This document shows positions 9,129 through 18,196 of a DNA stretch of 64,000 nucleotides, in pieces. A program made the position numbers and the translations under genes. Under the pieces are notes generated by a model that was not told the DNA's origin, made no database searches, and saw only the letters and a program-made list of their open reading frames with translations. Positions within the stretch are counted from its first letter, which is position 1, and each line of letters begins with the position of its first letter. Source of the stretch: Paenibacillus alvei DSM 29 (GTDB taxonomy: Bacteria > Bacillota > Bacilli > Paenibacillales > Paenibacillaceae); contig NZ_AMBZ01000001.1 in assembly GCF_000293805.1 (NCBI RefSeq), forward strand, positions 1,144,001-1,208,000. The letters are read 5' to 3'.

Positions 9129-9787
9129 CAAGTATAGAAAGCCGTATTGACGAAGGCCGCATGCGTTCCTATTTGCGGCTGTACCTCGTGCTCGGCAGCT
9201 CCAATTGCAAGACAGACCCGGCATCGGTTGTCGAGGAAGCCATACGCGGAGGAGCAACGATGATCCAGTTCCGGGAAAAAGGCTCTAAGGCGGCGAGGCT
9301 TGCAGCAAAGGAAGATCTTGCAAGACGTATCCAGGCGATATGCAGAAGGCACGGCGTCCCCTTCATCGTCAACGATGATGTGGAACTGGCACTTGCCTTG
9401 AATGCGGACGGAGTTCATATCGGTCAGGACGACGAGCCTGCGGCCCAAGTCAGGGAACGTATCGGCGACAAAATCCTCGGTGTATCCGTTCATTCTACAG
9501 CCGAGGCTCGGCTGGCAGAAGAACTGGGCGCCGATTATCTTGGCGTAGGGCCGATTTATCCGACTGCTTCCAAAGAAGATGCACAGCAGCCGCAGGGCAC
9601 TGAAATCATTCAGCGGCTAACAAAGCTAACATCCATGCCGATCGTAGCCATTGGCGGCATAACGGCAGACCGTGCGCCACATGTAATACAAGCAGGTGCA
9701 GATGGGGTCGCGGTCATCTCTGCCATTACCCATGCGGAAAATATATATCAAGCCGCCAAAATATTAGCTTCTAGGGCAACTGGCTGA
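9125..9787 (+). CDS. thiE: Thiamine-phosphate synthase ThiE
   Basis: ThiE joins HMP-pyrophosphate to thiazole phosphate. The 220-residue TIM-barrel protein has QFREKGSK, FIVNDDVELALALNADGVHIGQDD, GPIYPTASKEDA and the phosphate-binding loops VAIGGI and GVAVISAI. It is the last gene of the operon and overlaps thiD by four bases. With tenA, thiM and thiD it completes a salvage-only set; no thiC or thiazole synthesis gene is present here. Confidence 0.96.
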   Translation: MTSIESRIDEGRMRSYLRLYLVLGSSNCKTDPASVVEEAIRGGATMIQFREKGSKAARLAAKEDLARRIQAICRRHGVPFIVNDDVELALALNADGVHIGQDDEPAAQVRERIGDKILGVSVHSTAEARLAEELGADYLGVGPIYPTASKEDAQQPQGTEIIQRLTKLTSMPIVAIGGITADRAPHVIQAGADGVAVISAITHAENIYQAAKILASRATG

Positions 9788-9888
9788 CTCGATTACGAGA
9801 AAGTTTGCCGAACCATTTTTAATCTCCAGTAAGTCCATGAAACGAATCGATATTGAACCGATTTTTTAGTATTTTCTACGAATAAAAG

Positions 9889-9926
9889 CAAAAGAATCCG
9901 CTGGTAGGCGGATTCTTTTTGCTTTT
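9889..9926. terminator. Bidirectional rho-independent terminator
   Basis: AAGAATCCGC and GCGGATTCTT form a ten-pair stem with loop TGGTAG, flanked by A- and T-rich arms (AAAAGCA, TTTTGCTTTTT). It ends the thiamine operon on the plus strand and the polysaccharide deacetylase transcript on the minus strand. Confidence 0.9.
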
Positions 9927-9956
9927 TGACTTTACTGCCTTTAAATCCCGTCCCTT

Positions 9957-10685
9957 CTACATTGCATGCTCAAGCTTCAGTAACTCATCCGTGCGCACAC
10001 ATTTCAATCCACGTTGATTCGTCTCGGATAACACTTCTCGCAGCACCGTGATCATTTGCTTGGGTGCCTCCCTGTCAGCGCCAAATGTATCGCCGCTATC
10101 ATGCAGCACAATGACCGCACCTGGCTCGATGCGTTCGGAAAGCAGCTTGCGCAAGTTGCGTTTCCCTGTATCCAGCTTCCAATCCCGCGCAATAATCGAC
10201 CATAGCACAACTCGATAAGATTTGCGCAGCAGGAACAAATCTCCGATATTCAATATCCCCCACGGCGGGCGATAGAAGGTTGGGCGCTCGCCTGTAATGC
10301 GTTCGATAATATCCGCAGAACGCTCCACATGCTCACGCCGAATGTTTCGTGGACTCATAATCCAGTTTGGCATATGCGTATAATTGTGAATGCCTATCTG
10401 ATGGCCTTCCTCGTGCATGCGTTTTACGAGCTCCGGATACTTTTCCGCCTTGCTGCCCAGAACGAAAAAGGTTGCTTTCACGCCCCGTTCGCGCAGCAAG
10501 TCCAACAGCTCTGGCGTATAGTCCGGATCAGGACCATCATCGAACGTAAATGCAATATGTCGACGTGCCCGCTTCCGTCTCGCCTTGCGGAATACGCCCC
10601 AGCCGCATATTCGAGTCAGCAAAAAAGGAAGCCCCATATATATGATGATTACTAATAATAGAACCCCAGCTATGATATTATCCAT
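9957..10685 (-). CDS. Polysaccharide deacetylase (NodB-like), membrane-anchored
   Basis: The protein (about 242 residues) has one N-terminal hydrophobic segment, IIAGVLLLVIIIYMGLPFLL, then a carbohydrate esterase 4 domain: TFDDGPDPDYT (catalytic base and metal aspartate), HNYTH (metal histidines), RPPWG and VIVLHDSGD. Such enzymes remove acetyl groups from peptidoglycan or other cell-wall glycans. The frame is open to 10709, but the ATG at 10685 has GGGGGAAGG upstream and begins at the membrane segment. It directly follows the YkoP-like gene on the same strand with one base between. Confidence 0.9.
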   Translation of the reverse strand: MDNIIAGVLLLVIIIYMGLPFLLTRICGWGVFRKARRKRARRHIAFTFDDGPDPDYTPELLDLLRERGVKATFFVLGSKAEKYPELVKRMHEEGHQIGIHNYTHMPNWIMSPRNIRREHVERSADIIERITGERPTFYRPPWGILNIGDLFLLRKSYRVVLWSIIARDWKLDTGKRNLRKLLSERIEPGAVIVLHDSGDTFGADREAPKQMITVLREVLSETNQRGLKCVRTDELLKLEHAM

Positions 10686-10686
10686 G

Positions 10687-11280
10687 TTACACCTTCCCCC
10701 CACTCGCATATCGATTCACAAGAGCTCCCCTTGTCATCATAAGCATCTTCGGCACAAGCTTGGAACGCTGCTGCTTCAGCCGCTTGGCGCCATCCGGGTT
10801 GAGCATGCGCAGCAGCAAGCGCAGATATATGGTGGATACTTGATTCATCCACTTCGTTTCCAATGGATGCAGCTCGAAGCCTAACCCATGAATAATGCCG
10901 CGATGAAGCAGAGTGATCCCCGTCAGCGCCCTCACCTTCGCTAATTCGGGTTTCGTGTCAACCGCATGGCCGATATGCTTCAGCGCATCGCGCAGCCTGC
11001 GCGCCGTAACAAGTGCTGCACGATCCGCACCTACCGTACGTGACAGCTCCAGCACCTCCCGATTATCAAGATGGATCTCACAGACATAATCCCCTTTATG
11101 AATACAGGTTCCATCCTCACAGCGAATAGAGGAGCCCCGATGTGTTCGAACGACAATTTTGCATATTCCGTACTGAGACTGATATACGCTCCGCAGAGGA
11201 GTAATCATTTCGAATACAGCCTCCCATGTCATCCACAGCGATTGCAGCATCTTGTTGCCCAAGGCGGATATCATGCACAA
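10687..11280 (-). CDS. YkoP-like protein of unknown function
   Basis: This 197-residue protein resembles the YkoP domain found beside, and sometimes fused to, polysaccharide deacetylases in Bacillus relatives. It has no signal peptide or clear catalytic motif. Visible features are a basic C-terminus (KRLKQQRSKLVPK) and the central HLDNREVLELSR segment. The start is a TTG at 11280 with AGGAAGG upstream; the ATG two codons later is more distant from it. It is co-transcribed with the deacetylase. The family assignment is from memory of the motif layout and is moderate. Confidence 0.65.
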   Translation of the reverse strand: MCMISALGNKMLQSLWMTWEAVFEMITPLRSVYQSQYGICKIVVRTHRGSSIRCEDGTCIHKGDYVCEIHLDNREVLELSRTVGADRAALVTARRLRDALKHIGHAVDTKPELAKVRALTGITLLHRGIIHGLGFELHPLETKWMNQVSTIYLRLLLRMLNPDGAKRLKQQRSKLVPKMLMMTRGALVNRYASGGKV

Positions 11281-11430
11281 TCAAATCCTTCCTATAAGAA
11301 AATTCATTTCTTTGTCTTGATTACATCGTACATGGCAGAATTCTCTTTTTCTTACCCCATTCTTACAAGTTCCTTAAATAGACAACACGAGCAAAGAATA
11401 ATACCTGCCAATTTTTCTCATTAGACAACA

Positions 11431-11474
11431 AAAAACAGTGCAGCACTTCAATTTCTGTGCCACACTGCTTTTTC
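11431..11474. terminator. Hairpin terminator between the YkoP-like gene and the GNAT gene
   Basis: CAGTGCAGCAC and GTGCCACACTG pair imperfectly with an A-run on one side and a T-run on the other. On the minus strand it would end the GNAT transcript, whose gene stops at 11542. Confidence 0.7.
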
Positions 11475-11541
11475 TTCCGTATTCATTAGCTGGACGGATA
11501 CTCTTTGGATCATCCGATTTATTCTTACATGTAATAGACTC

Positions 11542-12480
11542 CTAAACCATGCAGCTATCTGACGACCGTTCGGCCGGCTCGGACGCCAGCTCTAATACGT
11601 GATAGTCGTTCACATTGCGCACTTGGAAGCCGCAAGACGTATATAACCCAAGCGCCCTATCATTCTCGACTGCAACCTCTAATTCGATCATAGCGGACGG
11701 CTGATGCTCCCGAATATGCCGAATCATGCTCTCCAGCACCCAACGGCCGTATCCTTTGCCTCGATGCTCAGACAGAATACTGAAGCCGAACAGAAATGCA
11801 TTGCCTTCCTCCTGCATCACATGAATTTTTCCGATTGGCAGCCCTTCCCCGTTGTCCTGCTGAATCTCGATAACATGAATGCGATCAACAGAAGAGCTCA
11901 ACGTACCTTCTACGTACCCTCTTGCTTCTTCTTCCTTCAAATCAAAGCCATCCATGTTCACCTTAATCAGCATATCTACGTCATCCGCTTCCGCCGATCG
12001 TAAACGAAGTGGCGCTGAGCAGGCAGCGAAATCGCTGTTAAGCTCCTTCCCACCGTCAAGCTTCATCCAGTATTCGGCGAAGCTGTACTTCGACCCAATG
12101 CTCTCCAAAAATCCCTTCCCAGATTGGGCAGAACGAGCACAGATAAAAATAAGCTTCTCCACTCGGCGTTTCCTGCACTCCTGCTTCGCTTCCTTGACAA
12201 GCTGACTGAATATGCCTTGACGCCGGTACTTGGGATGTACCATCCCGCTAATCTCCACTTCCGACGGACTGAACTGAAATATCCCAAGGAATCCGACGAT
12301 CTCGCCATTAGCCGTATACACATAGTCATTAGCAAGATTATCCGTACGTGCAGTAAGCATATCCCAATTCAGCTTCAAAAAAATTTGATCATGCTCATTG
12401 CATATGCCTTCCAAACGGCGCAGTCCCTTAAGCTGTTCATCATTCATTTGGGTATAGGTTCGCAAGCCTGTGAAGTTCAT
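11542..12480 (-). CDS. Double GNAT-domain N-acetyltransferase
   Basis: The 312-residue protein carries two tandem GNAT folds. The first has the acetyl-CoA motif HPKYRRQGIFSQLV (about residues 82-95), the second EHRGKGYGRWVLESMI in the C-terminal half followed by ENDRALGLYTSCGF. Substrates of two-domain GNATs of this kind are mostly unknown. It lies 49 bases downstream of thrS on the same strand and may receive read-through from it. Confidence 0.88.
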   Translation of the reverse strand: MNFTGLRTYTQMNDEQLKGLRRLEGICNEHDQIFLKLNWDMLTARTDNLANDYVYTANGEIVGFLGIFQFSPSEVEISGMVHPKYRRQGIFSQLVKEAKQECRKRRVEKLIFICARSAQSGKGFLESIGSKYSFAEYWMKLDGGKELNSDFAACSAPLRLRSAEADDVDMLIKVNMDGFDLKEEEARGYVEGTLSSSVDRIHVIEIQQDNGEGLPIGKIHVMQEEGNAFLFGFSILSEHRGKGYGRWVLESMIRHIREHQPSAMIELEVAVENDRALGLYTSCGFQVRNVNDYHVLELASEPAERSSDSCMV

Positions 12481-12529
12481 CTCTACTCATCTCCTTCGCG
12501 TTCAAAATGCGAATTCATGAGATTTTATT

Positions 12530-14443
12530 CTACACCTTGGCTATTATTTCCTTTTCAATCCACTCAGCAATTTGTTGAATTGGCTGCATTCCTAGATCGC
12601 CCTCGCCCCGCTTACGGACGGACACGCTTCTGCTAGCCTGCTCTTGCTCTCCTACAATTAGCATGTAAGGAACTTTGCTTTTCTGCGCTTCGCGTATTTT
12701 GAATCCTAAACGCTCATTGCGCGCATCCACTTGCACACGAATGCCCGACTGTTCCAGCGACTCCTTCACTTGATATGCATAATCGGCGAAAAGATCCGAC
12801 ACAGGCAGTACCGCCACCTGAACGGGCGCAAGCCATGTCGGGAATGCTCCTGCATAATGCTCTGTCAATATGCCAATGAACCGATCAATCGAGCCATACA
12901 CCGCGCGGTGAATAACAACAGGCCGATGCTTCAGGCTATCCTCTCCAATATAGGACAGGTCGAATTTCTCCGGCATTTGGAAGTCGAGCTGAATCGTACC
13001 GCATTGCCAGCTCCGCTTGAGTGCGTCCAAAATATGAAAGTCGATTTTCGGCCCATAGAAGGCACCGTCCCCTTCATTGATCCGGTATGCGACACCGCGC
13101 TTATCCAATACGGTTTGCAGTGCGCGCTCCGCTTCGTTCCATAATTCCTCGGAGCCCATTGAATCCTCTGGCCGCGTGGACAATTCAATTTTGTATTCGA
13201 AGCCAAATACGTTATAAATATGATCAATCAGCGCCATAACCTTGCCGATCTCTTCTTCGATCTGATCCGGGCGGACAAAAAGATGCGCATCATCCTGACA
13301 GAACGTGCGGACGCGAAGCATGCCATTTAAAGCGCCGGACATTACATGACGATGCACTTGACCGAACTCGCCAAGTCGAATCGGAAGCTCGCGATACGAG
13401 TGCATTTCATTTTTATAAATCAGCATATGTCCCGGGCAGTTCATTGGCTTCAGAGCGAATGTTGTATCGTCAACCTTAGTGAAGTACATATTGTCCTTGT
13501 AATGATCCCAATGCCCGGACTGCTCCCACAAGCGGTTGTTCATCATAAGCGGCGTGCGAACTTCGTCATAGCCGCGTCTTCGCTGAAGCCCGCGCGCGAA
13601 ATCTTCCAGCTCTGTGCGAATGATCATGCCGTTCGGCAAGTAGAATGGCATGCCCGGCGCCTCTTCAGAGAACATGAACAGTCCGAGCTCCGTTCCAAGC
13701 TTGCGGTGGTCGCGCTTCTTGGCCTCTTTGAGCATATGCAAATAGTCATCCAGTTGATCCTTCTTTGCAAAAGCTGTGCCGTATACGCGCTGCAGCATTT
13801 TGTTGTTCGAATCCCCCCGCCAATATGCGCCAGACACCTTCATCAGCTTGAATGCCTTAATGCGCCCAGTCGATGGAACATGGGGTCCGCGGCACAGGTC
13901 AAGGAATTCCCCCTGCTTGTAAATTCGAATGACCGCATCCTCCGGCAGGTCGTGAATCAGTTCCAGCTTCAACGGCTCCTTCAATTCTGTAAACAGGCGA
14001 ATGGCTTCTTCTCGGCTGACTACCTCGCGCTGAATCGGCAGGTTTTCCTGAATGATGCGGGACATCTCTTGTTCAATGGCCGCAAGGTCTTCGGTCGACA
14101 ATGGCTTTTCAATATCAATATCGTAATAAAAGCCATCCTCAATGACCGGTCCAATCCCGAGCTTAACTGCATCCGTTCCATATATGCGTTTCATGGCTTG
14201 CGCCAAAATATGTGCCGTGCTGTGTCGAATGATGGCAAGACCATCCTTGCTGTCTGCTGTGACGATCTCAATGAGGCTGTCATGCTCGATCGCAGTGTCA
14301 ACATCCATGAGCGTACCGTCGATTTTTCCGGCAAGTGCTTGCTTCTTCAAGCTTGTGCTAATCGATGCTGCAACTTCTTCGATGGTCGTGCCTTGCAAAT
14401 ACCTCCTGTTCGATTCGTCTGGAAATGTTACCTTGATCTCCAT
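12530..14443 (-). CDS. thrS: Threonyl-tRNA synthetase
   Basis: The 637-residue protein has the full bacterial layout: an N-terminal TGS domain (1-63), the editing domain with HSTAHILAQAMKRIYG, the class II catalytic core with PMNCPGHMLIY (zinc cysteine) and motif 2 RTFCQDDAHLF, motif 3 near HRAVYGSIDRFIGIL, and an anticodon-binding C-terminal domain. It charges tRNA-Thr with threonine. The ATG has GGGAGG upstream. A T-box leader precedes it, so expression should rise when tRNA-Thr is uncharged. Confidence 0.97.
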   Translation of the reverse strand: MEIKVTFPDESNRRYLQGTTIEEVAASISTSLKKQALAGKIDGTLMDVDTAIEHDSLIEIVTADSKDGLAIIRHSTAHILAQAMKRIYGTDAVKLGIGPVIEDGFYYDIDIEKPLSTEDLAAIEQEMSRIIQENLPIQREVVSREEAIRLFTELKEPLKLELIHDLPEDAVIRIYKQGEFLDLCRGPHVPSTGRIKAFKLMKVSGAYWRGDSNNKMLQRVYGTAFAKKDQLDDYLHMLKEAKKRDHRKLGTELGLFMFSEEAPGMPFYLPNGMIIRTELEDFARGLQRRRGYDEVRTPLMMNNRLWEQSGHWDHYKDNMYFTKVDDTTFALKPMNCPGHMLIYKNEMHSYRELPIRLGEFGQVHRHVMSGALNGMLRVRTFCQDDAHLFVRPDQIEEEIGKVMALIDHIYNVFGFEYKIELSTRPEDSMGSEELWNEAERALQTVLDKRGVAYRINEGDGAFYGPKIDFHILDALKRSWQCGTIQLDFQMPEKFDLSYIGEDSLKHRPVVIHRAVYGSIDRFIGILTEHYAGAFPTWLAPVQVAVLPVSDLFADYAYQVKESLEQSGIRVQVDARNERLGFKIREAQKSKVPYMLIVGEQEQASRSVSVRKRGEGDLGMQPIQQIAEWIEKEIIAKV

Positions 14444-14503
14444 GCTTCAGCCTCCCTTTCCTCATAGTCGTTATTGAATGGAGAACGCCGCCCTGAGAGA
14501 ACG

Positions 14504-14830
14504 CAAAAAAACGCATCTCTCCCCGTAAGGGACGAGTGCGTTCTGTCTCGTGGTTCCACCCTAATTCAATCCTGCATTGTGTGTTGGAACGGGCCAAGCC
14601 GCCATTCCCTGCAATTGCAAGATCCTTCATTGGTCATCCGATAACGAGGATGGGACGGTGCTGCTTACTATCAAGTCGCCGCTTGCAACTGCTTGGATCG
14701 CAATTGCGGCCTCTTGAGTTCAACACCACGGCTGCAAAGGGGTAATTTCACAACCGTAGCTGAAGAAGCTTGCACCAATCGCTTCTCTCTCTGGACAGCT
14801 CGTGCAGGAAATCATGTCTTTGGTCATCGC
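14504..14830 (-). promoter_or_regulatory. T-box leader of thrS
   Basis: On the minus strand the leader holds the T-box core GGTGGAACCACG (14549-14560), the stem I AGAGAG-type loop (14780-14795) and a regulated terminator at 14504-14543 with stem AACGCAC/GATGCGTT and a T-run. A plausible threonine specifier ACC lies at 14741-14743 after GAAATT. Uncharged tRNA-Thr should stabilise the antiterminator. Stem I boundaries and the specifier are my reading, not a folded model. Confidence 0.93.
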
Positions 14831-15115
14831 CTGATGAATATGGAGATAATGTTACCCACATTTCGCAAGAAAAGTCAAGATAAATTTTTAAAAGATAAAT
14901 TTCCTCGCTCTTCCAAAGGAACCCCATTGATCTGCATATAGGGCTGTGCTAGCATAACGTCGCAGGTAAATTGTCCATATTTTACAAAGAGGAAGCATTC
15001 CGGCTTCATGAACTACGTACAGAAGGGAATACATGCCTTAAAAAGGCATTCTGCTTGGACTAAGGCAGACCATGATCTTGGCTTGAAAGTACCCATCCCT
15101 TTTTGTTATATTCGC
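14831..15115. other. Intergenic stretch between the thrS leader and TetR gene
   Basis: This region must hold the thrS promoter on the minus strand. I see no convincing open reading frame or RNA gene. A weak inverted repeat, GCCTTAAAAAGGC at 15033-15045, is the only local structure noted. Confidence 0.4.
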
Positions 15116-15160
15116 TTGACAATTCGTACGAGAAGCATTAATTTATTGATTAATAAATAA
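15116..15160 (+). promoter_or_regulatory. Promoter and operator of the TetR gene
   Basis: TTGACA at 15116-15121 is a good -35. The expected -10 position overlaps the inverted repeat TTTATTGATTAATAAATAA (15142-15160), whose TTTATT and AATAAA arms are complementary. The same 19-mer with two changes occurs before the next gene, which marks it as the likely TetR operator. Confidence 0.6.
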
Positions 15161-15187
15161 CTAATTCAAGTAAGGTGTTGAACCGAC

Positions 15188-15709
15188 ATGTCGCCAAAAG
15201 AAGCCTCTCCCTCTCGCAAGGATCAAATTATTGACGCCGCTGTCGCATCCTTTGCCGAGCACGGTTTTTACAAAACTACAACCGCTAATGTCGCCAAGGC
15301 GGCTGGTGTGACGCAGCCCTATGTGTTTCACTTTTTCAAATCCAAGGAAGAATTATTCATTGCTGTTCTCGAACGCGCTAAGGGGAAAATTGAAGAGGCC
15401 TTTTCCAGTGTGGATGCCCCCCCTGAACAGTTAGTGGAGACGATGGGACGCGCCTTCGGCAAACTTATCGAGACGCATCGCGACGAGATGCTTGTGACAA
15501 TGCAGGCATTTACGACATCAGAGCCAGCGGTGCGAGATGCGGTGCGCGACCATTTCACCTTGATTCATCAGACCGTCATTCGACGCTTTGAACAAGCTGG
15601 AATTCCGAATGCCAAGTTCGCTGCCAGCATGTTCATCGGCTCCGGTCTAATTATTACGATGTCAGAGGTGCTAGAAGCGCCTAATTTATCACCGTGGCCA
15701 AAACAATAA
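15188..15709 (+). CDS. TetR/AcrR-family transcriptional regulator
   Basis: The 173-residue regulator has a typical TetR N-terminal helix-turn-helix (AAVASFAEHGFYKTTTANVAKA to YVFHFFKSKEELF, residues 15-57). The ligand-binding part is short and the protein ends at NLSPWPKQ. It sits directly upstream of a membrane transporter gene whose leader contains the same inverted repeat as its own promoter, so it probably represses both. The ligand is unknown. Confidence 0.92.
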   Translation: MSPKEASPSRKDQIIDAAVASFAEHGFYKTTTANVAKAAGVTQPYVFHFFKSKEELFIAVLERAKGKIEEAFSSVDAPPEQLVETMGRAFGKLIETHRDEMLVTMQAFTTSEPAVRDAVRDHFTLIHQTVIRRFEQAGIPNAKFAASMFIGSGLIITMSEVLEAPNLSPWPKQ

Positions 15710-15732
15710 ACGGTATAAGAACCTGCTTCACT

Positions 15733-15758
15733 GCGCCTCTGCGAGGTCGCACTTTTTT
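15733..15758 (+). terminator. Weak terminator after the TetR gene
   Basis: GCGCCTC and GAGGTCGC form an imperfect stem with loop TGC, followed by a run of seven T. It separates the regulator transcript from the transporter gene, consistent with separate promoters. Confidence 0.55.
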
Positions 15759-15767
15759 TGCGTTATA

Positions 15768-15786
15768 TTTATTGACTGATAAATAA
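15768..15786 (+). promoter_or_regulatory. Second TetR operator, upstream of the transporter
   Basis: TTTATTGACTGATAAATAA matches the repeat at 15142-15160 in 17 of 19 positions, with the two changes in the centre and the TTTAT/ATAAA arms kept. It lies 30 bases before the transporter start codon. Confidence 0.65.
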
Positions 15787-15815
15787 ATAAATAAAGGTAT
15801 GAGGTGTATGTATTC

Positions 15816-16988
15816 ATGAACAAGATGTCTGTAAAATCAGCTTATTTTCACCTATTGAAGTCGCCGACAATCATAATCGGCATGATAACTGCGCTTATTT
15901 TTCAAATGTTGTTCAGCCTAATCTGGCTGACGGGATATGACCATTTGACGGACAATGTGAATCGGCTCGCCATAGCGGTTGTGAATGAGGATCAAGCGAT
16001 CGGCACGCAAGCCGTGCAAGCGATGATAGAAAAGCTGCCTTTTCATATGACGGAGGAAGCCAGTCTGGAACAAGCGATGACACATCTTAACGAACGCAAG
16101 CTGCAAATGGTCGTGCACATCCCAGAAAACTTCTCTAAGCAGTTGATGGATCCAGCTCAGAAGGCAGTCGTCACCTACTCTGTGAATGAATCCAATCCAA
16201 GCATGGTGAAAAGTGTGATGCAATCGGTCGCAAGTCAACTTACTGCCTCGCTCAATGAACAAGCGGTTCGTACGGGTATGACTAATGTACTGGAGCAGGC
16301 ACAAATTCCACATATACAAGCGAGTAGTCTCTCAGAGTCAATGGCTGCGCGCATCGTAGCCGATATGAACAGCCTTCACCCCATCTCTAATTTTTCATGG
16401 TCGATGGTACCTATGATGATGCTGCTTGCTTCTTTTGTCGGCTGTATGCTGCTCGCCATGGAAATGAATAAGGCCGCCAAAACAATCAAGCAGACATGCG
16501 GCCGCTGGACTTTGCTAACGGCCCGCTCATTGCTTACTATTACAGCCTCTATTGTGATCACAACTGTTGGCACAGGCATGGTTACACTTATGGGCGTTCA
16601 TTCTGAACAAGGTATTGCCTTGATGTGGCTGTTCCAGCTCGTCTATGTCATTACATTTTTATATGTCGTGCAGCTTTCATTTTATATCTTTAGTGATGCA
16701 GGCGCATGGGTCAATATTGCCCTGTTGTCGATTCAATTGATTACATCTGGAGCCATGCTGCCGCGCGAGCTGCTGCCGACCTTCTATCGGACGATAAGTG
16801 ATTACTCTCCTGCCACCTATGCGGTCAATGGGATTATGAATTTGGTGAACGGCGGTCCAGCCATAACGAATTCAATCTATTCGCTCTTGCTCATCTTGGC
16901 AATTGTTATCTTACTGACAGTCGCTATAGTGGGAGGCATACAGTTACTGAAGCGCAAGCCGAAAGAGCATACTCAATTGGCGTCGTAG
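15816..16988 (+). CDS. YhgE/Pip-like ABC-2 type membrane protein
   Basis: The protein (390 residues) has one N-terminal membrane segment (IIIGMITALIFQMLFSLIWL), an extracytoplasmic domain of about 170 residues (LAIAVVNEDQAIGTQAV onward), then five or six C-terminal membrane segments. This is the layout of the YhgE/Pip (phage infection protein) and ABC-2 permease families. Members take part in export or membrane stress; no ATPase is adjacent. A GTG at 15804 is in frame, but the ATG at 15816 is nine bases from GAGGTG and is preferred. It is probably controlled by the preceding TetR protein. Confidence 0.83.
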   Translation: MNKMSVKSAYFHLLKSPTIIIGMITALIFQMLFSLIWLTGYDHLTDNVNRLAIAVVNEDQAIGTQAVQAMIEKLPFHMTEEASLEQAMTHLNERKLQMVVHIPENFSKQLMDPAQKAVVTYSVNESNPSMVKSVMQSVASQLTASLNEQAVRTGMTNVLEQAQIPHIQASSLSESMAARIVADMNSLHPISNFSWSMVPMMMLLASFVGCMLLAMEMNKAAKTIKQTCGRWTLLTARSLLTITASIVITTVGTGMVTLMGVHSEQGIALMWLFQLVYVITFLYVVQLSFYIFSDAGAWVNIALLSIQLITSGAMLPRELLPTFYRTISDYSPATYAVNGIMNLVNGGPAITNSIYSLLLILAIVILLTVAIVGGIQLLKRKPKEHTQLAS

Positions 16989-17038
16989 CCCGTACGTAAA
17001 CTCGTCATGATTGTAGAGAGCGTGTAATAAAATCCAAC

Positions 17039-17078
17039 GAAGCGCCGTCCTCCGCATTATGCGAATAGATGGCGCTTC
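17039..17078. terminator. Convergent bidirectional terminator
   Basis: GAAGCGCC and GGCGCTTC form the outer eight pairs, with inner GCAT/ATGC pairing. It separates the plus-strand transporter from the minus-strand methionine operon. Confidence 0.75.
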
Positions 17079-17090
17079 ACTCGTTAATCG

Positions 17091-18191
17091 CTATACCATT
17101 TGCTCCAGCTTTACGATAGCCCCGTATACGTCTGCCGCGGTTACGCCTTCTTGCCTCATCAGGTGAATGGATTCCTGTGGAGCAGCAGCTTGCCGTGCAA
17201 TGCTCTCCAGCGTTGCCCGATCTTCACCGGACAAACCTAAATCACGAAGATGATACGGCAAACCTAAATCCTTGTAAAATTGGAGAAGCTGCTTCACTTC
17301 CTCTACATTGTCCTCCAATACTAACTGAACGAGGATGCCATACGCGACCTTATCGCCATGCAGCAAATGATGCGTAGCTGGCGCAGCGGTCAGGCCATTA
17401 TGGATCGAGTGGGCCCCCGCAATTCGGCCAAGATGATCGCCGAAACCGCCAACCAGGCCGCCCGTCATAATGATTGTCTCCGCTACCTCTACGAAAGCAT
17501 CGGATAGCTGCTTCTGTTCCGCGTCGAAAATGCTCTGACGTCCATGTTCCAGAAGAGCAGTATGGCATAGACGAGCAGTAAGATGTGCTACCTGTACTGC
17601 GGCTGAGCGGTGCTGCAAATTGCGAATGAGCACATCCGCCTCATACCATTTTGCTAATGTATCGGCTATCCCTGCGCGCAGATAATCAACAGGTGCATGC
17701 AAAGCAATGCGTGGTTCAAGCAGCACCATAAGCGTGCTTTTCGGAAATACGGAATAGTGGGTGAATTGTCCTACTTCGTTATAGAACACGCTAAGTGGCG
17801 TCCATGCTGCGCAATTCGAAGCGAGCGTCGGTACAAGAATCGTATCCAGCCCCGACGTATTGCCCGCCGCTTTAACCAAGTCCATCACCTTGCCGCCGCC
17901 GAGACCAAGAATGGCATCCGCTCGTTCTGCCAATGCATAGCAAGCAATGCGATGTGCTTCCTGCAATGTGCATTCCCCTTGATAACGCAGATATAACAAC
18001 GTTATGTTCGATTCTTGTGGCCAATACGGCTGTGCTGCTTCCAAGGAGCGATCGCCATGAACGACGATTACTCGCTTGTATTGAAATGGTGCCAATAACG
18101 CGTCCAGCTTGCCCAATATACCTGGCTCACAATGATACACGACTGGTGTGCCTCTAACGACGATAGATTGCCCTTCCTTTTCCTTCGGCAT
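17091..18191 (-). CDS. Iron-containing alcohol dehydrogenase family protein (glycerol dehydrogenase/HcxA-like)
   Basis: The 366-residue protein has the NAD(P) motif LGLGGGKVMDLVK and the metal-binding residues of the GldA/HcxA branch: Asp in AGIADTLAKWYEAD, His in GAHSIHNGL and His in HHLLHGDKVAYG. It is a dehydrogenase reducing a carbonyl. It is the last gene of a SAM-riboswitch metNIQ operon, so a 2-oxo acid linked to methionine, such as 2-oxo-4-methylthiobutanoate or 2-oxobutyrate, is a plausible substrate (inference). The frame is open to 18218, but the ATG at 18191 follows AAGGAAG at good spacing, five bases after metQ. Confidence 0.85.
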   Translation of the reverse strand: MPKEKEGQSIVVRGTPVVYHCEPGILGKLDALLAPFQYKRVIVVHGDRSLEAAQPYWPQESNITLLYLRYQGECTLQEAHRIACYALAERADAILGLGGGKVMDLVKAAGNTSGLDTILVPTLASNCAAWTPLSVFYNEVGQFTHYSVFPKSTLMVLLEPRIALHAPVDYLRAGIADTLAKWYEADVLIRNLQHRSAAVQVAHLTARLCHTALLEHGRQSIFDAEQKQLSDAFVEVAETIIMTGGLVGGFGDHLGRIAGAHSIHNGLTAAPATHHLLHGDKVAYGILVQLVLEDNVEEVKQLLQFYKDLGLPYHLRDLGLSGEDRATLESIARQAAAPQESIHLMRQEGVTAADVYGAIVKLEQMV

Positions 18192-18196
18192 TGATT

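Noticed and set aside
13346..14467. 373-residue open frame on the plus strand opposite thrS
   Set aside because: It is antisense to a complete threonyl-tRNA synthetase, has no ribosome site or recognisable domain, and is explained as a codon-bias shadow.
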